A stretch of 13,792 nucleotides of DNA. Origin: Promethearchaeota archaeon (GTDB lineage Archaea; Asgardarchaeota; Lokiarchaeia; Sigynarchaeales; SOKP01). The DNA lies in assembly GCA_016839425.1 (NCBI GenBank), contig JAEOUI010000023.1, forward strand, positions 1 through 13,792, given 5' to 3'. Under the pieces are notes generated by a model that did not search any database, had not been told where the DNA came from, and saw nothing but the letters and a program-made list of their open reading frames with translations. Below are positions 6,906 to 13,792 of this stretch, piece by piece. The position numbers and the translations under genes were made by a program. Position 1 is the stretch's first letter, and every line of letters starts with the position of its first letter.

Positions 6906-8174
6906 TTATTGAAGATATCTTGAATCGTATTCTTTTGGTTTTTCAAATTCTTTTAGAAATAAGAGTTTTATATCAATTTTATCCAAAAAACAATTTTGCT
7001 GAGGATCGTCTTGGTGTATCTTAATTATGATTTTATCTGGTAAAAATCCAACCTCAGAAATGTTATTATTGTATATCCTTAATTCTTTTAATTTAGGCAA
7101 TTCCTCTAAATTATTTAATATGGTTATCCTATTATTTCCTAAGTCTAACAATTCCAATTTCTTTAAGTTATTAAGATTTTGAATATAACTTATTTGGTTT
7201 CGCTCGAGATTTAAATATTGTAATTCACTAAGAGTATTTAATCCATTAATTTCCGTTAATTTATTATTGACTATATAAAGTCTTTTTAATTGTAACAAAT
7301 TATCCAATCCTTCTATTTTTTTAATTTCGTTGTTAGAAATATTTAAAATCTTTAAATTTCTTAACATATCAAGTCCTTTAATTTCACTTATATTATTTCC
7401 TAAATCGTAGCAGAGATCCCCAAATTTAAGTAATTCGAGATCCTGAAGATTTTCCAATGCATCAATTTCCCTCAAGCTATTGCCGGATAAATCTAATATT
7501 TTCAAGCTTTCTATTCTATTAATTCCGTCTAAGTCGCTAATTTTCTCTAGTTTTAAACCCCATATTCGAAGTTCTTTAATAAGACCTTCCTCTAAATTAA
7601 AAGAAAGCGTAGAGGTGTCAGGATGTTCAAATAGTTTATAAGTCTTTTCCAAATTAAAAATAAAGGAATAATTCAAGTAAAGATTAACCAATTTATCGTG
7701 TGTAAAATCCACTAAAGAATATTGAGAAAAATAAGACCTTAATTCTTTATTGTATATTTCCACATTATTAATTTGACTTTTAATCCAAATATTCTTCTCT
7801 AAATTTTTTAAAAGGAGCGATTTCAGATATTTAGGTTCATATTTTGATAAAGAAGTGATAACACTGAAGATTATACTTGTTTGGTTTCCAGGCTGGATGA
7901 TCCATTCAATAAGAAAATAAGATTGATTTAGAAAATCACGAATAAGAATCCGTAAAGCAATAGTTCTAATTTCTTTATTCAAATCTGATATTACTAGATC
8001 TTCTAAAAACTCAAAAAATATCTTTGAATCAATTTTTTTTTTGCTTGATAGTGTTAAATACTTTAAACGGGCGTTCTGATCGTTTTCTGCATCAATAATT
8101 GAAATTAAATGATTAAGAATGTGATTTCTTTCTAATATAAATCCATAATAACGGAATTTTTCTAAATCTGTCAT
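6906..8174 (-). CDS. HEAT-like plus SDS22-type leucine-rich-repeat protein
   Basis: A 422-residue soluble repeat protein. Residues about 30-120 are paired helices resembling HEAT repeats, for example NARLKYL then NKEIRTIALRIL. Residues about 197-376 carry seven or eight leucine-rich repeats of roughly 22 residues with the SDS22 pattern LxxLxLxxNxIxxIxxLxxL; clear units start near 223, 273, 295, 318 and 340. The unit at about 246-271 is longer than its neighbours because of FGDLCYDLG. A charged C-terminal helix follows. Both repeat types make protein-protein contact surfaces, so a scaffold or recognition subunit is likely; no catalytic domain is visible. Its ATG overlaps the SWIM gene's TGA (ATGA at 8171-8174) and no Shine-Dalgarno is seen, implying translational coupling and a joint function. 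It is the last gene of the operon. Confidence 0.85.
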   Translation of the reverse strand: MTDLEKFRYYGFILERNHILNHLISIIDAENDQNARLKYLTLSSKKKIDSKIFFEFLEDLVISDLNKEIRTIALRILIRDFLNQSYFLIEWIIQPGNQTSIIFSVITSLSKYEPKYLKSLLLKNLEKNIWIKSQINNVEIYNKELRSYFSQYSLVDFTHDKLVNLYLNYSFIFNLEKTYKLFEHPDTSTLSFNLEEGLIKELRIWGLKLEKISDLDGINRIESLKILDLSGNSLREIDALENLQDLELLKFGDLCYDLGNNISEIKGLDMLRNLKILNISNNEIKKIEGLDNLLQLKRLYIVNNKLTEINGLNTLSELQYLNLERNQISYIQNLNNLKKLELLDLGNNRITILNNLEELPKLKELRIYNNNISEVGFLPDKIIIKIHQDDPQQNCFLDKIDIKLLFLKEFEKPKEYDSRYLQ

Positions 8175-10549
8175 TTTTTTATTGTTTTGGTTGTTTTATT
8201 TATTGATAAACCGAGTTGGTTTGCCATTTCTTTGAATCTTTCAAAAAATACTTCGTCAATCTTTATTTCATTTCTTATATTTAGTGCTTCTAATATTTTG
8301 GCACCATAGAATGTAAGTGATATTTCTGAAATGTCATATTCAGAAGGATTCATATCTTTATTTTGAAGAATGATTGATTTTTCGAATTCTTCTTTTCTTA
8401 CATTTAATATTTCTTGGGAATATATCGAAAAAGGAGTATTTCTCATTTGAGTTAAATCAAAAATCTTCGTGCTTCCAATCTCTTTCTTGTTTATGATCGT
8501 TCTGATGAACTGATGGAGTGTATTAATCGTTTTTTCACGTAATGAATCGCTTGTAGTATTAGATGTAATTAAAATACTGGCAAAAAAATCTAATGAAATA
8601 TCTATTCCGGAAAATAGTGTATCTAATTTTAATATTGAAAAAATCTTGGCTAAATGTCTACTAGAAATGCCCTCAATACGGTTGAAAAGAAATGAATCTT
8701 CTTTTAATACAATATTAAAAAGAAATTCTTCGAATTCATAAACGAATTGGTGGAAATGTGGAACATAATTTATTTTTTTATTATCCTTAAGTAGTTCAAT
8801 GGCTTTAAAAGGATTAATCTCTTTATTTAGGACTTTTTTCAATAACGATAGTGGATAGAACCCTTCAATAAACTGCATTCCCTTGGATACGCTTTCCAAG
8901 GCGTCTTTAAATGAACATTTGGATATTGGTTCTACAATCCTACACATTTTATTGCTCTCTTTAGGTCGAGATTTACAATAACATAGATCAAAAGGTTTTA
9001 TATCGTAAAACAATGGATTTTCAGAATCAGGAATAATAACACATCCCTCGTCATAAGCAACAATGATACTACCAAGTACGGGTTTATTAGTCAAATCCCA
9101 TTCAATTATCAATATTTCATTAATATCCGTAAATTCTTGACCACTATCCTTGATATAATCCACGCCATATCTTAATAAGGTTAATCCTTCGTTAGATTTT
9201 ATTTGATATAAGGGAACATTGTCCCACATCTTTTTCTTGAAATAAGCAATACTTGGATTTTTATCCCATTCAATTTGAAAAATTCTATCCATGATATAAT
9301 AATTTTCTCCTATATCCCGAGATTTTATCAAGTTTCTATTTTCACCATAAAATCCTAAATGAGGGAGAAGATAATCAAAATAGAATTGATTTTTTATATT
9401 ATCCGGGTGGTGTTGGACGATAAAAGTGTTATTTTCTTGCTTGAACTGAAATTTATGGCGTTGAATTTTATTTATTTTTATCAAGAGTTTTAAATAAGCA
9501 AATTTTCGTAAAAAAAAAAATATCTCAAAATCCAAGATATAATTTGAAATATCTTTAATTTTTATCTCATAAAAGTCTTTAGGAATGTGAAACATGTCTA
9601 AATGCTTTTTCAGAATTGATATATCTTGCATTTTATAAGAACTGTAATCCTCTTTAGCAATGTAATCCATTAATCCATCTAAAAATCCGCTATATTCGAT
9701 TAGTTCACTCTCTTTTGATATTATTTCATCTAAAGGTAATGTTGAACTAAACCATTTAACTATAAAATAATAGAAATATTTTTTTTCAAAACATGTATTG
9801 GAGTTTTTAAGATTGATTTTAGATACTATCTTTTTACAATATGGTATTTGTAATTCTGGAGATATTTTAATAAAAAATTCCTCAAATGAATTAAGAGTTC
9901 TTATTATTCTTAAAAAAGTCAAATTTGGTATTTCAGAATCTAGCTGGGAGAAACTTTTTTCGATAAATACACTAACCGAATTAAAATAACTTCTATTTTT
10001 TCCTTTGACTATATGTTTTAATTGTCTAAATAATTCTAAATAATATCCCCGTTTAAGAAAATAATTTAAAGTAAATCTCAAATAATCTTTTTTTAGTTTG
10101 CGATGATATTTAAGAGATAAATTTCTCATTAGATTAATTTCTCCTGAAGAAATGGAATCTTTCATTAATAAGGATAAATTATTAAGTTTTTCTTCGAAAA
10201 TCCTTGAAAAGGACTTTAAGGGGATGTAATTTCGATAATTATTTATGAATGCAATGGTGAGATTTATGTCAATTATAAGAAATATCGCAACAATGTGAAG
10301 ACAAATATTTTCTACTGTTGAAGTTTGTTTAAATAATATAGATTGGCAATCGTGATAGAAAATTTCATTCTTTTCGTCAATAATTACATGATAAATACTG
10401 TCCTTCTCAAATATAATGCATCGAATTTCTAAAGGTTTTTCATTTATAGCAAGTATTTTAATATCTTTTTTTGGAATCGTAAGGGCTCTTTCATATATCT
10501 CTTGCCCAAAATTAGTGATTATTATTTCAGAAATACGATTTTTACTCAT
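8171..10549 (-). CDS. Large protein with SWIM-like zinc finger
   Basis: A protein of about 792 residues. Near the N-terminus (about 48-92) a strand pair YHVIIDEKNEIFYHDC leads into ENICLHIVAIFL, giving His66-x-Cys68, 14 residues, then Cys83-x-His85. This matches the SWIM zinc finger CxCx(n)CxH with the first Cys replaced by His. SWIM domains bind DNA or proteins. The remaining 700 residues are mostly helical with no recognised domain. A second metal-like cluster CYC...C...C lies at about Cys523, 525, 536 and 545. Start: an ATG at 10564 is possible, but the ATG at 10547-10549 has AAGG seven to eight bases upstream and sits one base past the VWA gene's TAA, so it is preferred. The coding sequence is very AT-rich in places (26 G+C of 120 in 9781-9900). 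Pairing with a VWA gene recalls bacterial YehQ/YehP-type clusters. Confidence 0.7.
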   Translation of the reverse strand: MSKNRISEIIITNFGQEIYERALTIPKKDIKILAINEKPLEIRCIIFEKDSIYHVIIDEKNEIFYHDCQSILFKQTSTVENICLHIVAIFLIIDINLTIAFINNYRNYIPLKSFSRIFEEKLNNLSLLMKDSISSGEINLMRNLSLKYHRKLKKDYLRFTLNYFLKRGYYLELFRQLKHIVKGKNRSYFNSVSVFIEKSFSQLDSEIPNLTFLRIIRTLNSFEEFFIKISPELQIPYCKKIVSKINLKNSNTCFEKKYFYYFIVKWFSSTLPLDEIISKESELIEYSGFLDGLMDYIAKEDYSSYKMQDISILKKHLDMFHIPKDFYEIKIKDISNYILDFEIFFFLRKFAYLKLLIKINKIQRHKFQFKQENNTFIVQHHPDNIKNQFYFDYLLPHLGFYGENRNLIKSRDIGENYYIMDRIFQIEWDKNPSIAYFKKKMWDNVPLYQIKSNEGLTLLRYGVDYIKDSGQEFTDINEILIIEWDLTNKPVLGSIIVAYDEGCVIIPDSENPLFYDIKPFDLCYCKSRPKESNKMCRIVEPISKCSFKDALESVSKGMQFIEGFYPLSLLKKVLNKEINPFKAIELLKDNKKINYVPHFHQFVYEFEEFLFNIVLKEDSFLFNRIEGISSRHLAKIFSILKLDTLFSGIDISLDFFASILITSNTTSDSLREKTINTLHQFIRTIINKKEIGSTKIFDLTQMRNTPFSIYSQEILNVRKEEFEKSIILQNKDMNPSEYDISEISLTFYGAKILEALNIRNEIKIDEVFFERFKEMANQLGLSINKTTKTIKK

Positions 10550-10550
10550 G

Positions 10551-13082
10551 TTAAAACCTTGCATTGATAATAGCGGTTAATTTTTCTGGAAAGGATTCCC
10601 AATTATCTACTTCTATTAATTGCCCACCTGCGAGTTTTATCATCTTTTCCGATTGCATTGCATTATACTTTTTCTCAGGGCAAATTAAGATGAATTCCAC
10701 CCCTAATGATTTAAATGATCTCAAACTCTCAGCAGCATTCGGTAAATCGTAGATATCGGCATCTGTAAACATTAAATTAATTTTTCGACTCGTTCTAAAA
10801 GCTCTTTTAAACTGATCTTGCGCCCATATTAGAGCTTTTTTAACAAAGGTAGTGCCTTTAGCTCTTATTTCTAACAGCTCATCCGCTAGTAATTCGATTT
10901 CTATCAGCTGATCGAGTTCTTTTAGAACATAATTATCTTTTTCAAATAAAATTATCCCCAATTCTTCCTTACGCAATCCATATACTAGCATGGTCACGCA
11001 AATAGCCATATATGCTAATTTTTCACCTCTCATGCTATCAGAAACATCAAGCTCAATGCAAATGCTCCTTAAACCGCTTGAATTTATGAAGACATACAGA
11101 TCGTCGTAAGTGACTTCATTAACGCGCTTTCCGTTTTCAAGTATGTTGCAAATCGAGGCTTCAAAATCGACATCGTCCAGTTCGTCTCCAATCACATACG
11201 GTCTAATAAGATTTGTTTGATTTATACCAGAACTTAGACTTCCCATATAGGTTTTGGAATAGTTAATACCCAAATCAACTAATACTTTCTTTGCAGTGTC
11301 CTTAATTTTTTTTTTAAAAATATTAGGTATTTTATCTCGGTGTAAGAACCATTGCTTTATGAGACTTTCTCCATCTGTTGCACTTAACGAAGAAATTACT
11401 TTTTCTATTCCAATTTTACCTCGAATTTTTTTAGCTGCCTCTAAGGATTGTTCCAAATTTAAAGCCGCAAGGTTCGCCATTCCTGCTACATTATTAGAAT
11501 CAAGAGCTAGTTTCATTAATTCTAATATTTTTTCAAAATCAATGTCTTTCTTTACTTTTTTAATTAATTCATTTATTTTTTTTAAATCGTTTTGGGGTTT
11601 ACTCATTAACAATTTTAAGATTTCATAATCACTTTCTATTAATTCAAAAATCTCGTCTTGACTCATTCCTACTTTTTTTCCGACAATTTTGATATCTTTT
11701 TTATCAAATACTAAATTTAGATTTTTGAAAAATTCAACCACATCTTTAAGTTCTGAAGGTACGATACATGAATGAAAAGCGTTTTTAACTAATTGAGGAA
11801 TTAATTGAGAAATAAAATGAGCGCAATAAATATTTTCATTAGAATGTGCTAATGACACTATTAAATGGGTAAGTATCTTGAATTCATTATAAGCCTTGAA
11901 ACTATTCTTAGCTTTTAACACTCTTATTTCAACAATATTTTGAAAAAATTGGGTCCACGAATTAGTAGCGATAGAATATTGATTTATCAGTTCTAACAAT
12001 CCATTATTAATGTTATCCATTAATACCTGATTTGAATTCTTAATTTCATCATTTAAAAATTTAAAAAAATAACTCCTGAAATCTGTACCAAATGCTTGAT
12101 CTAACTGCTTTGCTAATTTTAGATTTTTATTAAGGGGAGTAATATAGAATGAACTAGCTAAAAGATCCTCCAAATCATACTTTAGAACTTCGTTTAATTC
12201 AAAGGAAGCCAAACTTAAATCTTCGATCGTTTTGATATTTTGGGATATGATTGCGTTTAATTGAAGATTTTGTTCTATATTTAGGGTATTGATATTTCTG
12301 AGATATTTTACAATCTTTGTGAGATCGGAAATTCGAAATTTTTTTTGTTTAATTTCGGAAATTATTATATCGATGTTATTTGTATTATATAGTGCCTTTA
12401 TCGCAAATAATTCCCAATACTTTCTCGTATTCGTTTCAACTATATGATTTAAGGATAAATTATTAATTGCTATCAATTCAAAAGGTTCTAATTTATTTAT
12501 TTTTTGAATAATAATTGCTTTTATGTGATCTAGTAATTCATCAAGAGACTCAATCCTATATTCAAATATTTCGCTGTAATTGTTTAAAAAGCCTATAGCT
12601 GATTTAAATGGATGTTTATCTTTATTTTTGTATAAATAATCAAAAAATTCTTCCTTTTTTCTTTCCTTTTTAAAATCAATATTTTTTACAATTTTTATTT
12701 CTTGGGAGAGTTTTTGAATTATTTGATACTCAGAATTCTCATCTGAAAAAGAGATAGTTTCTTCGTAAAGATGATTGATTTCTTCTATGCTTTTTCCTTC
12801 GAGAAGGAGTTTTAAATCTTGAAATGTGTGATTTGGAAATAAAATTTGGAATGCCACCTCTCTAGCAAGTTCTTGGTTACTTGGAAACGAGGAAGAAACG
12901 CTAATTTCGATATAATCGTCTGCGGATAATCTTTTACCTTTTCGCATGTAACGAGCGAGTAATAATTGCGGTATGGTTAATAATTGTCTTGGAGAAGGCA
13001 TTTGTGTAATATTGGGGTGCTTTCTCATTCTCCTCAGAAATTCTGCACTAAATTTTGGAGGATCATAAAAAAATACGGTCAA
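10551..13082 (-). CDS. VWA-domain protein (CoxE/YehP-like)
   Basis: An 843-residue soluble protein with a C-terminal von Willebrand factor A domain (about 665-840). The metal-ion-dependent adhesion site is complete: Asp679-x-Ser681-x-Ser683 in ELDVSDSM, Thr744/745 in KGTTF and Asp774 in FTDAD. The preceding RPYVIGDELDDVDFEASI (627-644) is typical of VWA proteins that work with MoxR AAA+ ATPases. The N-terminus (about 28-85), with SPRQ, LLLARYMRKGKR and LSADDYIEIS, resembles a AAA+ lid domain without its ATPase core. The middle 500 residues are helical and unrecognised. Start is TTG at 13080-13082: a strong Shine-Dalgarno lies 12 bases upstream and an in-frame TAA ends only three bases ahead, so no longer protein is possible. 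It sits 62 bases after the chaperonin frame and one base before the SWIM gene's preferred start. Confidence 0.88.
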   Translation of the reverse strand: MTVFFYDPPKFSAEFLRRMRKHPNITQMPSPRQLLTIPQLLLARYMRKGKRLSADDYIEISVSSSFPSNQELAREVAFQILFPNHTFQDLKLLLEGKSIEEINHLYEETISFSDENSEYQIIQKLSQEIKIVKNIDFKKERKKEEFFDYLYKNKDKHPFKSAIGFLNNYSEIFEYRIESLDELLDHIKAIIIQKINKLEPFELIAINNLSLNHIVETNTRKYWELFAIKALYNTNNIDIIISEIKQKKFRISDLTKIVKYLRNINTLNIEQNLQLNAIISQNIKTIEDLSLASFELNEVLKYDLEDLLASSFYITPLNKNLKLAKQLDQAFGTDFRSYFFKFLNDEIKNSNQVLMDNINNGLLELINQYSIATNSWTQFFQNIVEIRVLKAKNSFKAYNEFKILTHLIVSLAHSNENIYCAHFISQLIPQLVKNAFHSCIVPSELKDVVEFFKNLNLVFDKKDIKIVGKKVGMSQDEIFELIESDYEILKLLMSKPQNDLKKINELIKKVKKDIDFEKILELMKLALDSNNVAGMANLAALNLEQSLEAAKKIRGKIGIEKVISSLSATDGESLIKQWFLHRDKIPNIFKKKIKDTAKKVLVDLGINYSKTYMGSLSSGINQTNLIRPYVIGDELDDVDFEASICNILENGKRVNEVTYDDLYVFINSSGLRSICIELDVSDSMRGEKLAYMAICVTMLVYGLRKEELGIILFEKDNYVLKELDQLIEIELLADELLEIRAKGTTFVKKALIWAQDQFKRAFRTSRKINLMFTDADIYDLPNAAESLRSFKSLGVEFILICPEKKYNAMQSEKMIKLAGGQLIEVDNWESFPEKLTAIINARF

Positions 13083-13094
13083 TATTTAATTTTT

Positions 13095-13101
13095 CCTCCT
13101 T
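13095..13101 (-). promoter_or_regulatory. Shine-Dalgarno AAGGAGG fixing the TTG start of the VWA gene
   Basis: AAGGAGG on the minus strand lies 12 bases before the TTG at 13082. The only other in-frame codon between the upstream TAA and this TTG is ATA. The spacing is somewhat long, but no ATG is near: the first in-frame Met is residue 19. Confidence 0.6.
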
Positions 13102-13144
13102 TATCTTTCTTAAATTTGGATCAATCAATAAAATATCAGTTGAT

Positions 13145-13558
13145 CTATTGAGAAAGTAATTTTTCTTCATTTTTTTTAAAATATTTTCTTATTCTTTCTT
13201 GATTTTTATGGTCTTTTTCTGCTTCTTTTTCTTTTTCAATTCTTTCAATAGCATTTCTATCGTGCACAATTATTGAGTCGTCAATTCTGAGTATTTGTCT
13301 CGCCATTTCACTTGCAACCTTAATGGCATTTTTCTTAGCCTTATATCCGTCAAATATAAGAGAATCAGTTACGTCAACGATCGTTTTCTTAATGCTGTTA
13401 AACCCAAAATAAGCATTCCCCTTAGCGTGTTCTTTTCTTAATTGAGGAATCATCTCGAAAGGATCAGCTCCAGAATTTAATACAAGATGGGCAGGAATGT
13501 TTTCAAAAGCTATTCCATATTCACGAATTACTTCTTGATATTTATTTGAAAACTCCAA
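13145..13558 (-). CDS. Chaperonin (thermosome) C-terminal part after in-frame TAG
   Basis: About 137 codons continuing the group II chaperonin in the same frame, directly downstream of a TAG at 13562-13564. They hold the C-terminal equatorial domain: AFENIPAHLVLNSGADP, matching the family's AxEiIPrxLaeNaGxDp, then LRKEHAKG, then KKNAIKVASEMARQILRIDDSI, matching the conserved K..A...A.e.a..iLRIDD. After this the family usually ends in a short Gly/Met-rich tail; here a charged helical tail of about 35 residues follows. The first usable start is TTG 13556-13558, with no Shine-Dalgarno, so independent translation is unlikely: this is either the readthrough part of one protein or the dead part of a pseudogene. 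It ends in TAG, with a TGA three codons on (13136-13138). It leads the minus-strand set VWA-SWIM-LRR. Confidence 0.75.
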   Translation of the reverse strand: MEFSNKYQEVIREYGIAFENIPAHLVLNSGADPFEMIPQLRKEHAKGNAYFGFNSIKKTIVDVTDSLIFDGYKAKKNAIKVASEMARQILRIDDSIIVHDRNAIERIEKEKEAEKDHKNQERIRKYFKKNEEKLLSQ

Positions 13559-13561
13559 AGA

Positions 13562-13564
13562 CTA
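13562..13564 (-). other. In-frame TAG codon within the chaperonin gene
   Basis: The reading frame runs ...LLIE-TAG-SLEF... with family-like sequence on both sides and no shift. Set against CCT7-type subunits from memory (RDYSRT), the TAG falls at a usually aromatic Tyr/Phe position. A single change from TAT or TAC would create it; readthrough or pyrrolysine are alternatives. Confidence 0.8.
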
Positions 13565-13792
13565 TTCTATCAATAGTTGATTAATTTCACATTCTAAAGC
13601 ACCTGCTCCAGGTAAAATTTTACCGTCTTTTACGGTGTCTATCGCAACTTTTAGAGATGATCCAATTATTTCTTCTATTTCGTCAAGAACTTCTGGAGTC
13701 GTACCTTTTAAGATAAAAGAGAAAAAAGCAGAATTGTGCTTTTGCACGATAAACATCTCATCATTTGATATCTTTCTGAATTCAACTTTATC
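13562..13792 (-). CDS. Group II chaperonin (thermosome), partial, up to the TAG
   Basis: The gene runs off the right edge of the window; 76 codons are visible before the TAG. Codons from the edge read DKVEFRKISNDEMF, which aligns with the chaperonin segment at the end of the apical/intermediate domain (VE..k.g.d.m.fv). FILKGTTPEVLDEIEE then matches the conserved ..lRGgTe.vldE.er, and VAIDTVKDGKILPGAGALECE matches v...dg.vvpGGGA.E.e with one glycine changed (GAG for GGG) in the loop next to the nucleotide site. Thermosomes form ATP-driven double-ring folding machines in the archaeal cytoplasm. The sequence is more divergent than a main thermosome subunit, so a paralogue with a special role is likely. 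An internal ATG (13754-13756) is not the true start, because homology continues upstream of it. Confidence 0.8.
   Translation of the reverse strand, partial: DKVEFRKISNDEMFIVQKHNSAFFSFILKGTTPEVLDEIEEIIGSSLKVAIDTVKDGKILPGAGALECEINQLLIE

Noticed and set aside
11296..11628. A 110-codon plus-strand open frame inside the VWA gene.
   Set aside because: Antisense shadow: low-complexity Phe/Leu/Ser-rich product, no start signals, and the opposite frame is a well-supported gene.
13145..13558. Treating the second chaperonin piece as an independent gene starting at TTG 13558.
   Set aside because: It is in the same frame as the upstream piece, lacks a Shine-Dalgarno, and would begin in the middle of the equatorial domain. 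It is best read as one interrupted gene.

Overview
The window is AT-rich DNA from an archaeon. The C-terminal half of a group II chaperonin (thermosome/CCT family) at the right edge, TATA-box promoters at archaeal spacing, U-tract terminators without hairpins and a mix of Shine-Dalgarno-led and apparently leaderless starts all point that way. An SDS22-type leucine-rich-repeat protein, a SWIM protein and a DUF6125-like protein together suggest an Asgard (Loki-like) archaeon. That placement is inference; no marker gene here settles it. No tRNA, rRNA, CRISPR array, insertion sequence or integrase was seen.

Left part (about 240-6560): mostly single, loosely spaced housekeeping or accessory genes, nearly all on the minus strand. 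In coordinate order they are an SCP2-type lipid-binding protein, a membrane isoprenylcysteine/phospholipid-methyltransferase-like protein, a plus-strand alpha/beta hydrolase, a Cys-rich DUF6125-like protein, a HAD phosphatase, a GNAT acetyltransferase, the manganese exporter MntP and an HpnA-like extended-SDR epimerase/reductase. The SCP2 and methyltransferase genes are neighbours and may both handle lipids. The others look independent: several have their own U-tract terminator or TATA-like element, and mntP has a TATA box exactly where a leaderless transcript needs it.

Middle gap (6557-6905): a 349-base non-coding stretch. It holds a U-tract terminator for the operon to its right, a small inverted repeat, a perfect Shine-Dalgarno followed by a six-codon ORF, and a complementary anti-Shine-Dalgarno tract, so it may be a structured leader.

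Right part (6906-13792): a tight minus-strand gene set, transcribed from the right edge leftwards: chaperonin, then an 843-residue VWA protein with an intact MIDAS, then a roughly 792-residue protein with a SWIM-like zinc finger, then a HEAT-like/LRR protein. Spacing is 62 bases, 1 base and an ATGA overlap. VWA plus SWIM recalls bacterial MoxR-VWA-SWIM clusters such as E. coli yehL/yehP/yehQ. No MoxR ATPase is visible here, but the VWA protein begins with a segment resembling the lid domain of such ATPases. The LRR protein and the chaperonin are unusual partners. This is the best candidate for an undescribed system.

The chaperonin reading frame is interrupted by an in-frame TAG, with well conserved family sequence on both sides in the same frame. 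Readthrough or recoding (including pyrrolysine), recent pseudogenisation and a sequence error are all possible. TAG is otherwise used once, as the chaperonin's own terminal stop, among the 12 annotated gene ends; TAA is used ten times and TGA once.
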